Notes: generated by a model not told the origin, from the sequence alone. Shown: positions 43,932 through 55,001, counted from the stretch's first letter. The stretch is DNA of 64,000 nt from Mycolicibacterium mengxianglii (GCF_015710575.1 NZ_CP065373.1:3782001-3846000); one strand, 5' to 3'. Translations and numbers: made by a program.

Positions 43932-45508
43932 ACGCGCCCAGCGTCGAATACTTTCAGCTCTCCCCCATGCTCATCGTGTTCGGAGTGGCCGTCGCCGGTG
44001 TGCTCATCGAGGCGTTCCTGCCGCGCCGGCTCCGTTACGGCGCCCAGGTCACCCTCGCGCTCGGCGGACTGGCTGCAGCGTTGGTGGCCGTTGTCGTGTT
44101 GTACCGCGACCTCGACGGCTCAGTGGGCCAACTCGCGGTGCTGGGCGCCGTTGCGATCGACCCGGTCACGCTGTTCCTGCAGGGCACCATCCTGGCGGTC
44201 AGTGTGCTCGGCATGCTGCTCATCGCCGAGCGCCGATCCCCGTCGCTCGCCGGCGAATCCAACGGCGCGGGATTGGATTCGTTCACCCCTCAAGCGTCCG
44301 CGATCCCCGGCAGCGTGGCAGAGAAAGTCGCCGTCAAGGCCGGCCTCATCCAGACCGAGGTATTCCCGCTGACGATGTTCGCCGTCGGCGGCATGCTGCT
44401 GTTCCCGGCCGCCGAAGACCTGCTGACGATGTTCGTAGCGTTGGAAGTGCTCTCGCTGCCGCTCTACCTGCTGTGTGGGCTGGCCCGCCGTCAGCGGCTG
44501 CTCTCCCAGGAGGCGGCGCTGAAATACTTTCTGCTGGGCGCATTCTCCTCGGCGTTCTTCCTGTACGGCATCGCCTTGATGTACGGCTACAGCGGCACGT
44601 TTGCCCTGTCCGGCATCGCCGATGCCGTCGCCTCGGATTCCGCGTCCGCGGGTGGCACCTCGGCGATCGTGTTGATCGGCAGCGGCTTGCTGGCAGTCGG
44701 AGTGTTGTTCAAAGTCGGTGCAGTGCCTTTCCATTCGTGGATTCCGGACGTCTACCAAGGTGCACCCACCGCGATCACCGCGTTCATGTCGGCCGGCACC
44801 AAGATCGCGGCATTCGGTGCCATGCTGCGCATCTTCTACGTCGCGCTGCCGGAGTTGAGTCACGACTGGCGGCCGATGATGTGGGCCGTGGCGATCCTGA
44901 CCATGGTGGTCGGAACCCTCACGGCGGTGACACAGACCGACGTCAAACGGATCCTGGCGTATTCGGCCGTCGCGCACGCCGGCTTCATCCTCACCGGCGT
45001 GATCGCACTCAACGAGACCGGCCTGTCAGGCACCCTGTTCTATCTGTTCGCCTACGGCTTCTCCACCCTCGGGGCCTTCGCCGTGGTGGGACTGGTCCGT
45101 GACCGGTTCGGCGAGGAAGCCACCAGCCTGGCTCAGTGGGCGGGACTGGGCCGCCGCTATCCGTTGGTGGGAGTGGTCTTCTCGCTGTTTCTGCTCGCCT
45201 TCGCCGGCATCCCCCTCACCAGTGGGTTCGTCAGCAAATTCGCGGTGTTCAAGGCGGCCGGCGAGGGCGGCGCCATCCCGTTGGTCATTGTCGGTGTATT
45301 GGCCAGCGCCATCGCCGCCTATTTTTACGTGCGGGTGATCGTGCTGATGTTCTTCACCGAACCGCCCGAAGACGCACCGGAGGTCGTCACCCCGAGCTCG
45401 CTGACTCTGGCCACCCTGACCGTCACCGCGGCGGTCACCTTCGCCCTGGGAGCGTTGCCGCAACCGTTGTTGGACCTGGCCGGGGACTCCGCCTTCTTCG
45501 TCCGGTAG
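43928..45508 (+). CDS. nuoN: NADH-quinone oxidoreductase subunit N
   Basis: Third antiporter-like pump subunit, 526 residues, and last gene of the operon. Key segments are LTMFVALEVLSLPLYLLCG, SQEAALKYFLLGAFSSAFFL, FKVGAVPFHSWIPDVYQGAP and ILAYSAVAHAGFIL. A loop of about 50 residues around SPSLAGESNGAGLDSF is hydrophilic. ATGA overlap with nuoM. No strong terminator hairpin is evident after it. Confidence 0.97.
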   Translation: MNAPSVEYFQLSPMLIVFGVAVAGVLIEAFLPRRLRYGAQVTLALGGLAAALVAVVVLYRDLDGSVGQLAVLGAVAIDPVTLFLQGTILAVSVLGMLLIAERRSPSLAGESNGAGLDSFTPQASAIPGSVAEKVAVKAGLIQTEVFPLTMFAVGGMLLFPAAEDLLTMFVALEVLSLPLYLLCGLARRQRLLSQEAALKYFLLGAFSSAFFLYGIALMYGYSGTFALSGIADAVASDSASAGGTSAIVLIGSGLLAVGVLFKVGAVPFHSWIPDVYQGAPTAITAFMSAGTKIAAFGAMLRIFYVALPELSHDWRPMMWAVAILTMVVGTLTAVTQTDVKRILAYSAVAHAGFILTGVIALNETGLSGTLFYLFAYGFSTLGAFAVVGLVRDRFGEEATSLAQWAGLGRRYPLVGVVFSLFLLAFAGIPLTSGFVSKFAVFKAAGEGGAIPLVIVGVLASAIAAYFYVRVIVLMFFTEPPEDAPEVVTPSSLTLATLTVTAAVTFALGALPQPLLDLAGDSAFFVR

Positions 45509-45533
45509 TTGACGTCGAGCGCGGTGGTGCTGA

Positions 45534-45626
45534 CCGGCAGACCCGGTCCGCCCCGACCTCAGCGATCTGGCCCGCCGCAGGGGCGAGGTGGCCGCCCGGA
45601 ACAAGGGCCAGATGCTCATACGGTAA
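45534..45626 (+). other. Possible C-terminal gene remnant
   Basis: A 30-codon open stretch ending at TAA 45624-45626 reads like a real C-terminus (DLSDLARRRGEVAARNKGQ) but has stops just upstream at 45510-45512 and 45531-45533 and no start. It could be the tail of a gene lost at the junction after nuoN, where M. tuberculosis has other genes. I do not recognise the protein. Confidence 0.3.
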
Positions 45627-45649
45627 TGGTTCCAGTACAGTCATCCGCC

Positions 45650-46468
45650 ATGGAGTTCAGCAGCCTGACGCCGTTCACGGTGCGTCGTGACGATGGCTTG
45701 GTACCCAATGAGATCGCCCAGGGCGGTTGGGGACCCACACTCGGCGGGCAGGTGATAGGCGGTCTGCTGGCCCGCGGGATCGAACAGCACGTCGTCGATG
45801 AGGAGCTGGTTCCGGCACGGCTGACCGTCGACATCCTGCGCCGGGTGGCCACCGCACCGGTGCGCGTTTGCGCCGAGGTGGTGCGCATCGGGCGGCGGAT
45901 GCAGTCGGTGGATGCGACCATGACCCAGGACGGCGAGGTGGTGGCGCGGGCTTCGGCGTTGTACCTGCGCCGCAGCACCCAGCCGGACGGCCAGATCTGG
46001 ACCACGCCGTTGACCATGCCGCCGCTGCCGGAGGAGCCGGCACACTTCAGTGATGAGCTGCCGATGTTCATCCGCGCATACGGCACTGACGGCAACGGCG
46101 GTGATGGTTTTCAGTGGCAGGTCGACGGCCCCAGGTACGCCTGGATCCGCGAGGTGCGGGCGCTGGTGGAGGGCGAACAGATGTCACCGTTCATCCGGGC
46201 CGCCATGGCCGTCGACGTCACCAGCTCGATGACCAACTTCTCGACCACCGGCTTGGCGTTCATCAATGCCGACTACACGCTGACGCTGAGCAGGCTGCCC
46301 GAGGGCCCATACATCGGCCTGGCGGCGCTGACCCATTACAGCGACGACGGGGTGGCGACGGGCACCGCCAGCCTGTTCGACACCCGGGGACCCATCGGCA
46401 GCGGGATGTCCACCGCAGTGGCGAACCTGCACTTCCTCCAGGGCAAGTTCGCCGACCGCCCGCGCTAG
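45650..46468 (+). CDS. Acyl-CoA thioesterase, double hot-dog type
   Basis: Thioesterase-family protein of 272 residues with two hot-dog halves. The first has GGWGPTLGGQVIGGLLARGI and LTVDILRRVATAPVRV, followed by RMQSVDATMTQDGEVVARASALYLRR. The second has SMTNFSTTGLAFINADYTL and GVATGTASLFDTRGPIG. It hydrolyses or binds acyl-CoA; the chain length cannot be told. I chose the ATG at 45650 because the fold begins immediately after it. The 3' end overlaps the convergent SDR gene by 4 bases. Confidence 0.82.
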   Translation: MEFSSLTPFTVRRDDGLVPNEIAQGGWGPTLGGQVIGGLLARGIEQHVVDEELVPARLTVDILRRVATAPVRVCAEVVRIGRRMQSVDATMTQDGEVVARASALYLRRSTQPDGQIWTTPLTMPPLPEEPAHFSDELPMFIRAYGTDGNGGDGFQWQVDGPRYAWIREVRALVEGEQMSPFIRAAMAVDVTSSMTNFSTTGLAFINADYTLTLSRLPEGPYIGLAALTHYSDDGVATGTASLFDTRGPIGSGMSTAVANLHFLQGKFADRPR

Positions 46469-47334
46469 CCGATCTCGAACGGACGGTAGCTGCCGTTGAG
46501 CACATCCAGGTGCCCCACGGTGCGGCCGGTCACCTGATCGGGGTCCACCACCGCCAGCCGGACCACGGCTTCGGCGAACTCCTCTTCCGAACCGATATCG
46601 TCGAAATCTGTTCGGTAGTAGGACAATCCGGGTGTCAGCATCGCCTGGGACGGTGACAACGCATTGACCGAGATGTTACGGCGCTGCAGTTCGTAGGCCG
46701 CCGACGACGTGAGGTGTTCCAACGCCGCCTTGGAGCCGCCATAACCCGGCAGAATGCCGCCGGAGAAGTCGGTGAACGGACCCGACCCCGGGATCCGCGA
46801 TGCCACCGAACTGATGTTGATCATCGCGCCGCGACCGGCTTCGATCATGTCCGGTGCCACCAGCTGCATCAGCTCGTAGGCGGCGAACACAGCGATCTCG
46901 AAGTGCCGCCGGTACGCGGTCAGCGGAGTGCCGACGAAGGGCGGAAAATCCGCCTGTGTCTGTGTCGCCGGCTTGGCGGCCGCTTTCGGTTTGGGTGCAG
47001 CTCCCGGTGTCGGCGGGCGGCCCGGGGCGGTGAACGCGGCATTGTTCACCAGGACGGTGATCGGCCCTAGTTGCGTGCGGGCCTGTTCCACGAGCCGCGG
47101 AATGGCCTCGCGGTCCAAAAGATCCGCCCGGATCGCGACCGCGCGACCGCCGGCGGCCTCGATCTGTCCGACCGTGTCGCCGATGGTGCCGGGCAGCCGT
47201 TCATCCCACACCTTTTCGGTGCGGGCCACCACGGCCACCGCCGCGCCCTCGGCCGCCAGCGCCAAGGCTGTTGCCCGGCCCAGGCCCCGGCTGGCCCCGG
47301 TCACTATCGCTGCGCGCCCATCAAGTCGTCCCAT
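46465..47334 (-). CDS. Short-chain dehydrogenase/reductase with Pro/Ala/Lys-rich insertion
   Basis: SDR oxidoreductase of 289 residues. The cofactor motif is TGASRGLGRA (12-21), followed by NNAA (97-100). The active site is Ser175-176 (INISSVAS) with Tyr198 and Lys202 (GYGGSK). Between the NNAA motif and the next helix lies an unusual segment, residues 103-128, rich in Ala, Pro and Lys (PTPGAAPKPKAAAKPATQ). The gene follows the TetR gene by 11 bases on the same strand, so it is probably cotranscribed and self-regulated with it. The substrate is unknown. Confidence 0.88.
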   Translation of the reverse strand: MGRLDGRAAIVTGASRGLGRATALALAAEGAAVAVVARTEKVWDERLPGTIGDTVGQIEAAGGRAVAIRADLLDREAIPRLVEQARTQLGPITVLVNNAAFTAPGRPPTPGAAPKPKAAAKPATQTQADFPPFVGTPLTAYRRHFEIAVFAAYELMQLVAPDMIEAGRGAMINISSVASRIPGSGPFTDFSGGILPGYGGSKAALEHLTSSAAYELQRRNISVNALSPSQAMLTPGLSYYRTDFDDIGSEEEFAEAVVRLAVVDPDQVTGRTVGHLDVLNGSYRPFEIG

Positions 47335-47345
47335 GGTCGCCGACC

Positions 47346-47948
47346 CTACTTCTGCACACCGTGAACGACGATGGCGGCGGTCTGTTCCACCCAGGTGTCG
47401 TCGAGATCGCCTTCGGGACTGAGCAACAACCGGATCATCGTCGTTCCACCGATGACCTCGACAAGGCGGTCCGGATCGATGTCGGCATGTACCTCACCAC
47501 GTTCCACCGCATCGGCGACGCGCCTGCGGATCACTCCGAACAGTTCGGCGAAGCGCGCCATCACCGTGGCGTTGAGTTCAGCATCGACGGCCATGTCGGC
47601 GATCAGTCCGGGCAGAGCGGCACGCACCACGGGGCTGACGAAGACATCGCGGGTGGCTGCCAGCATGGCCTGTACGTCGGCGGCGATGTCCCCGGCCGGC
47701 ATCTGCAGCGCGGTGGGCGTGGCGGGGAAGGCCGCTTCGTGCACGATCTCGGCCTTACTCGACCAGCGCCGGTACACCGCGGTTTTGGTGGTGCCGGCGC
47801 GCTCGGCGATGGCGGCCATGGTGATGTTCGCGTAGCCGATTTCGACAAGCAGGTCCGCCGTCGCGGCGAGTATGGCAGCGTCAATGCGTGGGTCGCGAGG
47901 ACGTCCAGCACCCGGAGTCTTGTCTTCGGGGTACGGGTCTGCTTTCAT
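47346..47948 (-). CDS. TetR-family regulator (Rv3167c-like)
   Basis: Regulator of 200 residues. The helix-turn-helix is ITMAAIAERAGTTKTAVYRR, preceded by RPRDPRIDAAILAATADLL. It is divergent from a phosphotransferase with 44 bases between starts, exactly as Rv3167c and Rv3168 are arranged, so it probably represses that operon and its own. The gap contains GTAGGTAGCG and TACGATACGG half-site-like runs but no perfect palindrome. Confidence 0.9.
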   Translation of the reverse strand: MKADPYPEDKTPGAGRPRDPRIDAAILAATADLLVEIGYANITMAAIAERAGTTKTAVYRRWSSKAEIVHEAAFPATPTALQMPAGDIAADVQAMLAATRDVFVSPVVRAALPGLIADMAVDAELNATVMARFAELFGVIRRRVADAVERGEVHADIDPDRLVEVIGGTTMIRLLLSPEGDLDDTWVEQTAAIVVHGVQK

Positions 47949-47974
47949 AACGCTACCTACCGTATCGTAATTAG

Positions 47975-49131
<1,157 letters not shown>

Positions 49132-49132
<1 letters not shown>

Positions 49133-50244
49133 TGCTCGGTCCGCTCGACGAATTCCCGGTCCACCAGATTCCACAGCCCATCGCCTGGCCCGGATCCAGC
49201 GACCGCAACTTCTACGACCGTTCGTATTTCAACGCCCATGACCGCACCGGCGACATCTTTGTCATCACCGGCCTGGGCTACTACCCCAATCTGGGTGTCA
49301 AAGATGCCTTCTTCCTGGCGAGGCGGGGTGACACCCAGACTGCGGTACACCTGTCCGACGCCATCGATTCCGACAGGTTGAACCAACACGTCGGCAACTA
49401 CCGTGTCGAGGTCGACGAGCCGCTGCACAAACTTCGAATCGTGCTGGAGGAGACCGAGGGAATCGCGGCCGACCTGACCTGGGAGGGGCTGTTCGACGTT
49501 GTGCAGGAACAGCGACACGTCCTGCGGGCCGGCAACCGGGTCACCCTCGACGCCCAGCGCTTCGCCCAAGTCGGTTCCTGGAGTGGCACTCTCGCGATCG
49601 ACGGTGAGGACATCGCCGTGGACCCGTCGCGCTGGATCGGTACCAGGGACCGGTCGTGGGGAATCCGCCCGATCGGAGAAGCCGAGCCGGCCGGACGGCC
49701 CGCCGACCCTCCGTTCGAAGGCATGTGGTGGCTGTATGTCCCCATGGCGTTCGACGATTTCGGGATCGTGCTGATCATCCAGGAGGAACCCAGCGGATTC
49801 CGCTCACTCAACGACTGCACCCGGATCTGGAAGGACGGCCGCATCGAACAGCTCGGCTGGCCGCGGGTCAAGATCCACTACCGCTCCGGCACCAGAATCC
49901 CGACGGGCGCCACCATCGACGCCACCGCCGCGGACGGCTCGGCCGTGCGCCTCGAGGTGGAATCCAAACTGGCGGTGCCGATTCACGTCGGAGGCGGATA
50001 CGGCGGCGACTCCGACTGGATCCACGGCGTCTGGAAGGGCGAGAACTTCACCGAACGCCTCACCTATGACATGACCGATCCCGCCATCATCAGCCGGGCC
50101 GGCTTCGGCGTGATCGACCACGTGGGCCGAGCCGTGTGCCGTGACGGCGCCACCGAGCGCGAAGGGTGGGGTCTGTTCGAGCACGGCGCCTTGGGCCGCC
50201 ACGACCCGTCCGGCTTCGCCGACTGGCTTACCGTCGCGCCGTAG
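49132..50244 (+). CDS. Conserved protein of unknown function (Rv3169-like)
   Basis: Product of 370 residues, rich in beta strands and aromatic residues: DRNFYDRSYFNAHD, FVITGLGYYPNLGVKDAFF, SRWIGTRDRSWGIRPIG and FEGMWWLYVPMAFDDFG. The repeated strand pattern suggests a two-domain lipocalin-like (hydroxyneurosporene-synthase-like) fold; no catalytic motif is certain. Its fixed place between the Rv3168-like and AofH-like genes points to one pathway. The start overlaps the kinase stop by one base. Confidence 0.85.
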
Positions 50245-50272
50245 GGGTCTGCGGAGTGCTTGACTGGAGTGC

Positions 50273-51616
50273 GTGCGTGATCGTGTCGACGTGGTTGTGG
50301 TGGGAGCAGGTTTCGCCGGTTTGAGCACCGCCCGGGCGTTGGCCGGAACGGGTTACGACGTGCTGGTGTTGGAAGGCCGAGACCGCGTGGGCGGCCGAAG
50401 CTGCACCGGCGAGGTGGCCGGGCTTCCGGTCGACCTGGGTGCAGCGTTCGTCGGGCCGACCCAGGATGCGGTGCTGGCGCTGGCCGCCGAACTGGGTTGC
50501 CCGACCACGCCCACGTACCACCACGGGGCGAACCTGATCCACTGGCGCGGCAGGCTGCGCTCCTACTCCGGCACCGTGCCCGCGCTGTCACCGGTGAACC
50601 TGATCGATGTGGCGCGGATCCGCTGGCAGTTCGCCCGGCTCGCGAGAACCGTTGCGGTGAGCGCCCCGTGGACCGCACCCCGAGCCGACGTCCTGGACGG
50701 TCAGTCCCTCGGACAGTGGCTGCAGTCGGTACGCGCCACCGCGAGCACCCGGGATCTGCTGGCGATCATGTCGCGGGTGACCTGGGGGGCCGAACCGGAG
50801 GCGGTGTCGCTGCTGCACGCGCTGCGCTACGTCAAGGCTGCCGGCGGACTCGACCGCATGCTCGATGTGCAAGGCGGTGCCCAACAGGACCACTTCCCCG
50901 AAGGAACCGCGCAGATGGCGGTACGGATGGCCGAGGAGTTGGGCGACCGCGTGGTGCTGTCCGCCGCGGTACACGCCGTCGAACACTGCTCCACCGGGGT
51001 CACCGTCGTCTCGAGCGCAGGCACCGTCGACGCGCACGCAGTCGTCATCGCGGTCCCGCCGCAACACCGCGCTGGGATCAGCTTCTCCCCGGCCCTGCCA
51101 CCCGGACCTGCCCAGGTCGCCGACCGGTGGCCGCAGGGTTCCCTCAGCAAGGCTTACGCGGTCTACGACACTGCGTTCTGGCGGGCTGACGGCCGGTCGG
51201 GGCAGGCTCTGTCGGACAGCGGGCCGGTGTTCATCACCTTCGATGTCAGCCCGCCGGGCCACGACGGGCCGGGGGTACTGCTGGGCTTCGTCGACGCCCG
51301 CGGGTTCGACGACCTCTCGGCCCCCCAACGTCGAGCGCAGGCTCTGGCCGGCTTCGCCGCCCTCTTCGGGGATACGGCCCGTCATCCCCTGGACTATCGG
51401 GACTTCAGCTGGGGCAATGAGCCGTTCTCTGCGGGCGGTCCGACAGCTGCGGTGCCGTGCGGTTCCTGGACCTCCGCCGGCCGGTGGCTGCGCGAACCGG
51501 TCGGGCGAATTTTCTGGGCCGGCACCGAGACCGCAGATATCTGGACCGGCTTCCTCGACGGCGCCGTGCGGTCTGGTCAGCGCGCCGCCTCGGAGGTCAT
51601 CGACGCGATCCGCTGA
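50273..51616 (+). CDS. aofH: Flavin-containing amine oxidase (AofH-like)
   Basis: FAD amine oxidase of 447 residues. The N-terminal FAD fold is [19 protein letters not shown] with [11 protein letters not shown] following. The C-terminal FAD segment is [20 protein letters not shown], typical of monoamine oxidases. It oxidises primary or secondary amines to aldehydes with release of ammonia and hydrogen peroxide. GTG start with GGAG shortly upstream. It follows the Rv3169-like gene by 28 bases and matches Rv3170 in order. Confidence 0.9.
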   Translation: MRDRVDVVVVGAGFAGLSTARALAGTGYDVLVLEGRDRVGGRSCTGEVAGLPVDLGAAFVGPTQDAVLALAAELGCPTTPTYHHGANLIHWRGRLRSYSGTVPALSPVNLIDVARIRWQFARLARTVAVSAPWTAPRADVLDGQSLGQWLQSVRATASTRDLLAIMSRVTWGAEPEAVSLLHALRYVKAAGGLDRMLDVQGGAQQDHFPEGTAQMAVRMAEELGDRVVLSAAVHAVEHCSTGVTVVSSAGTVDAHAVVIAVPPQHRAGISFSPALPPGPAQVADRWPQGSLSKAYAVYDTAFWRADGRSGQALSDSGPVFITFDVSPPGHDGPGVLLGFVDARGFDDLSAPQRRAQALAGFAALFGDTARHPLDYRDFSWGNEPFSAGGPTAAVPCGSWTSAGRWLREPVGRIFWAGTETADIWTGFLDGAVRSGQRAASEVIDAIR

Positions 51617-51812
51617 ATGAGCGCCAGCCTTGGCCTAACAGCGGTTACGCCGCCCGGTACCGGCAGCCAGGACGGTACGGAGAACGCCGCGGGGGCCAGG
51701 ACGAAGAGTCGGTCACCGCGTCCAAGCACGTGCCGCGGCGTCACTCCGCCGAGCCCTGGTCGGTATCAGCGGGCCGCTGACACTGCCGATCGAATTCGAC
51801 GTGGTGACCTGA

Positions 51813-52751
51813 CTATCCGCTCAAAGATGTTCGTTTGGTGGCACTTTCAGCCAGTTGGCGCAGATGCTGGTTGACCTCGGCGGGCTGCTCCAGGATGGCG
51901 CAGTGCCCGCCCGGCAGCTCGACGAGACCGGCCAGATTGGGGGCGTCGCGAGCGATCCGGCGTGAGGAATCGATCGGCAGCAACCGATCACTCTGGCTGC
52001 CGATGACCAAGGTGGGCACGGTCAGACCGTGCAACCTGATGTGTCGCCGCTCGATGGAGTCGACCAGCATGCGTGCGCAACCGGCCCTGCCGGCCGCCGG
52101 TGTGGTGGCGTACAGGTCATAAACCAGCTGCGCCACCGCCGGGTCGGCGTCCCGCCCGACCGCCAGCGCTGCCACGACCCGACGACTGGGCAGAGCCGCG
52201 GCGCGCAGTGCGGGCACACCGCCGAAAGTCTTGATGATCCGGGAACCGACGGCTACCCGGCCACGCGACATTCGGGGCGTCATCGACAAGAACTTGACCT
52301 GCCGGATGATCTCTCCGGTGGTGGTGTTGATCAACGCGACGGCGTCCGCGCGTTGAGCGACCTTGTGGCGATACCGTTCGGCCCACGACGTGATGGCGAT
52401 ACCGCCCATCGAATGTCCTGCGATCACCGCCCGCTCCCCCGGCGCCAGGGTGGCTTCGAGTACCGCGTCCAGATCGGAGGCGAGGTGGTCGAGGCTGTAG
52501 TGGCCGCGGGGAGGAACACCGCTGCGCCCGTGCCCGCGGTGATCGAACGCGATGACGCGGTAATCGCGGGCCAGGTCGTTGATCTGTTCGTGCCAGACAC
52601 TGATGGCGCAGGTGATGCCGTGTGCGAGCACGATCGGATAACCGTCCTGGGGCCCGAACACCTCGGTGTGCAGCCGGGTACCGTCCGCACCGCGGACGAT
52701 AGCCGGCCGGCCGGGTGGCAGGTGGATGCGTCGTGAACCGCTTGCAGTCAT
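51813..52751 (-). CDS. Alpha/beta hydrolase annotated as non-heme haloperoxidase (Hpx-like)
   Basis: Hydrolase of 312 residues. The nucleophile is the Ser of AGHSMGG, the oxyanion motif is LAHGITCAIS, the acid is in SQSDRLLP and the histidine in LPGGHCAILEQP. FDHRGHGRSG is typical of esterases. The haloperoxidase name is historical; ester or lactone hydrolysis is more likely. I chose the ATG at 52749-52751 because AGAGG lies 7 bases upstream. Order and strand match Rv3171c. About 200 bases without features lie between it and aofH. Confidence 0.87.
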   Translation of the reverse strand: MTASGSRRIHLPPGRPAIVRGADGTRLHTEVFGPQDGYPIVLAHGITCAISVWHEQINDLARDYRVIAFDHRGHGRSGVPPRGHYSLDHLASDLDAVLEATLAPGERAVIAGHSMGGIAITSWAERYRHKVAQRADAVALINTTTGEIIRQVKFLSMTPRMSRGRVAVGSRIIKTFGGVPALRAAALPSRRVVAALAVGRDADPAVAQLVYDLYATTPAAGRAGCARMLVDSIERRHIRLHGLTVPTLVIGSQSDRLLPIDSSRRIARDAPNLAGLVELPGGHCAILEQPAEVNQHLRQLAESATKRTSLSG

Positions 52752-52887
52752 CGTCAGACCTCTTTGCGAACATGACCCGGGCATCGTCGCTCCGAGACGT
52801 CCCTCGAGGATACTTGACAGCCGTCAAGTTCGTTCGCATTGCGCGCCGAAAACATGCGATCGGCGCGGCTGGGTAGTCCGCCGCTGG

Positions 52888-52893
52888 CATACT
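52888..52893 (+). promoter_or_regulatory. Leaderless-type promoter of the SRPBCC gene
   Basis: CATACT, preceded by TGG in an extended -10 arrangement, ends 8 bases before the GTG at 52902. Transcription would start at or beside the start codon. Confidence 0.45.
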
Positions 52894-52901
52894 CAGAAAC
52901 C

Positions 52902-53378
52902 GTGGCCGCACTCGAGTTCTCGCACTCCATCGACGTGTCAGTGGACCCGGAATCGCTCTACACCTTGGTCTCCGATGTAACGCGCACCGGCGAGTGGAGC
53001 CCCGTCTGCCGGGCCTGCTGGTGGGATGAGGGAGACGGCCCGCGGGTCGGCGCGTTCTTCACCGGTCGCAATGAGACCCCGGCGCGTACCTGGGAGACGC
53101 GCAGTCAGGTGGTGGCCGCCGAACCCGGCCGGCTGTTCGCCTGGGAGGTCAACGGCGGCTGGGTACGGTGGGAATTCTCCCTCGAGCCCGTTGGCGGCGG
53201 GACCCGACTGACCGAATCGTGGACGTTCACCCCGGAGGGCCAAAACGGTTTCCGCGAGCGTTTCGGCGACGACGCGGACAATCAGATCGCCGAACGTACC
53301 GACGCCGCCCACCGTGGCATCCCCGAAACCCTCGCGGCCATCAAGAAGATCGCCGAGGGTGACCAGCTACCCGTCTAG
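52902..53378 (+). CDS. SRPBCC (START-like) small-molecule-binding protein
   Basis: Protein of 158 residues with the helix-grip fold: FSHSIDVSVDPESLYTLVSD at the start, GRNETPARTWETRSQVVAAE and FAWEVNGGWVRWEFSLEPVGG in the strands, and a long C-terminal helix ending AAIKKIAEGDQLPV. Such proteins bind lipids or polyketides in a deep pocket. The GTG at 52902 fits the fold and the adjacent promoter; an ATG upstream at 52839 would add 21 non-homologous residues. Confidence 0.85.
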   Translation: MAALEFSHSIDVSVDPESLYTLVSDVTRTGEWSPVCRACWWDEGDGPRVGAFFTGRNETPARTWETRSQVVAAEPGRLFAWEVNGGWVRWEFSLEPVGGGTRLTESWTFTPEGQNGFRERFGDDADNQIAERTDAAHRGIPETLAAIKKIAEGDQLPV

Positions 53379-53452
53379 GCCACGACACCACAACGGCCGC
53401 CGCAACCACTCCCCGGGGAGGGTCACGGCGACCGCGTGTGGCCGACCTGAAG

Positions 53453-54763
53453 TTATGCCTGGCCGAGAGTGACCTGAGCGGTCTGAGCCGCACCGGATCC
53501 GTCGACATAGGTCAGCGACACCTTGTCGCCGGGCGCTTTCGAACGCACCGCAGCGACCAGCGCCTCCGGCCCGTCGATGACCCGCCCATCCAGCTTGGTG
53601 ATCACGGCTCCACTGGGTAGCCCCGCCGCCGCGGCCGGACCGCCCGCGGCCACCTCGGCGATCGCGGCACCCTCAGTGCTGGGGTCGCCGCTCAGTTGCA
53701 CGCCGAGGGCGCCATGGGTCGCGGTACCGGTGGAAACCAACTCATTGGCGATGCGCTTGGCCTGATCGACCGGGATCGCGAAGCCGAGTCCGATCGAACC
53801 GCTCTGCGCTTCCGATTCCCCACCGCCCATCGTCGCGATCGCGGAGTTGATCCCGATCAGTTCGCCGTTCATGTTCACCAGTGCGCCACCGGAATTGCCC
53901 GGGTTGATCGCGGCGTCGGTCTGGATGGCGTCCAGCACCGCCACCCCGTCATCGGGGCCACCACCGGCGGCTACCGGCCGGTCCAGTGCGCTGACGATGC
54001 CGGTGGTGACCGTTCCTTGCAGGCCCAGCGGAGAACCGATGGCCACGACGTCCTGGCCCACCTTCACGTCGGCAGAGGTCCCCAGTGCGATCGGGGTGAG
54101 GTTTGAAACGCCCTGGGCACGCACAACGGCCAGATCGCCGGCGGGATCGGTTCCCACCACAGTGAATGGCACCGACGTGCCGTCGGCGAACGTCACCGTC
54201 CGTTTGATCCCGCCGGCCTCAGTGGACGCCGGCTGAGCGCCCTGGGAGCCGGCACCGATGGCAACGACGTGGTTGTTCGTGAGAATCAGCCCATCCGGGC
54301 TGAGTACGACACCCGAACCCTCACCGCCCTGGCGACCGAGATCGATCTGCAGTTTCACCACACTGGGCATCACCTTGGCCGCGACCTGCTCGACCGAACC
54401 GGCGGGCAGCTTGGCTGCGGGAGCGCCGGCAGGGGCCTGCGCGATGGCGGTCTGCATCGCCGCGGAGTGGTCGGGCCGGTCCATGACCGCCGCCGCACCC
54501 AGGCCACCACCGGCCACGGCCACCGCCACCGCGCCGACCACCAGTGCGCCCCGACGGAACCGCTTCTGGCTACGTCCAGCGGGGGCCGGAATCGGTTGCT
54601 GCGCAGTGTTATACGGGGCGTAGTGTGGCGTCGACGGCTGCTGCGCATAGCGCCAGTCGTAGGGGTGACGGTATGCCCCCTCGGCCGGGGCGTCCGGGTA
54701 TTGCTGTGCCGCAGAGTGACTCGGATCCGGGCGGTGGCCGGGGTACCTCGGTGGGTTCGTCAT
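53453..54763 (-). CDS. Membrane-anchored HtrA-type serine protease with PDZ domain (PepD-like)
   Basis: DegP/HtrA-type protease of 436 residues. A cytoplasmic Pro/Gln/Tyr-rich region (1-65) is followed by one membrane segment (about 73-93). The trypsin-like domain has His165 (LTNNHVV), Asp210 (DPAGDLAVV) and Ser291 (NPGNSGGAL). A C-terminal PDZ domain (about 345-430) includes GAVITKLDGRVIDGPEALVA. It resembles PepD of M. tuberculosis, which degrades misfolded envelope proteins, but the mprAB partners are not beside it. I chose the ATG at 54761-54763, with GGAG 11 bases upstream. Confidence 0.92.
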   Translation of the reverse strand: MTNPPRYPGHRPDPSHSAAQQYPDAPAEGAYRHPYDWRYAQQPSTPHYAPYNTAQQPIPAPAGRSQKRFRRGALVVGAVAVAVAGGGLGAAAVMDRPDHSAAMQTAIAQAPAGAPAAKLPAGSVEQVAAKVMPSVVKLQIDLGRQGGEGSGVVLSPDGLILTNNHVVAIGAGSQGAQPASTEAGGIKRTVTFADGTSVPFTVVGTDPAGDLAVVRAQGVSNLTPIALGTSADVKVGQDVVAIGSPLGLQGTVTTGIVSALDRPVAAGGGPDDGVAVLDAIQTDAAINPGNSGGALVNMNGELIGINSAIATMGGGESEAQSGSIGLGFAIPVDQAKRIANELVSTGTATHGALGVQLSGDPSTEGAAIAEVAAGGPAAAAGLPSGAVITKLDGRVIDGPEALVAAVRSKAPGDKVSLTYVDGSGAAQTAQVTLGQA

Positions 54764-54970
54764 CGTGCTCTTGTCTCCTGAATCCCTAAAGCGCACAGTT
54801 GGTTAAGCACACAATGCCGGGGACGACTGAGACCGGACTGAGAGCTTCCTCTGCGAAGTCGGAGAGTTTTGTGCCCACGGCGAAATCGGCTGGGGCTTCG
54901 CCTCAGGACCGGATGGACACCAACCCTTTGCACGCGGGCACGAGACCGAACCTGCGGTTACTGCAGCTCG

Positions 54971-55001
54971 ATCTGTCCGCAGATACCCGATCAGATACTA
55001 T
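54971..55001 (+). promoter_or_regulatory. Repeats and -10 of the molybdate operon promoter
   Basis: ATCTG-TCCG-CAGAT (54971-54984) is an inverted repeat. A further CAGAT at 54992-54996 overlaps the possible -10 TACTAT (54996-55001). Binding of the HTH-Mop regulator encoded just downstream is likely. The 292-base region between pepD and the operon shows nothing else that I can support. Confidence 0.5.

Noticed and set aside
51617..51812. Small gene between aofH and the Hpx-like gene
   Set aside because: Only short frames without ribosome-binding sites or coding-like composition are present.
53409..53420. CTCCCCGGGGAG palindrome between the convergent SRPBCC and pepD genes
   Set aside because: It has no loop and no T-run, so I cannot claim a terminator; GC-only palindromes are common at this base composition.
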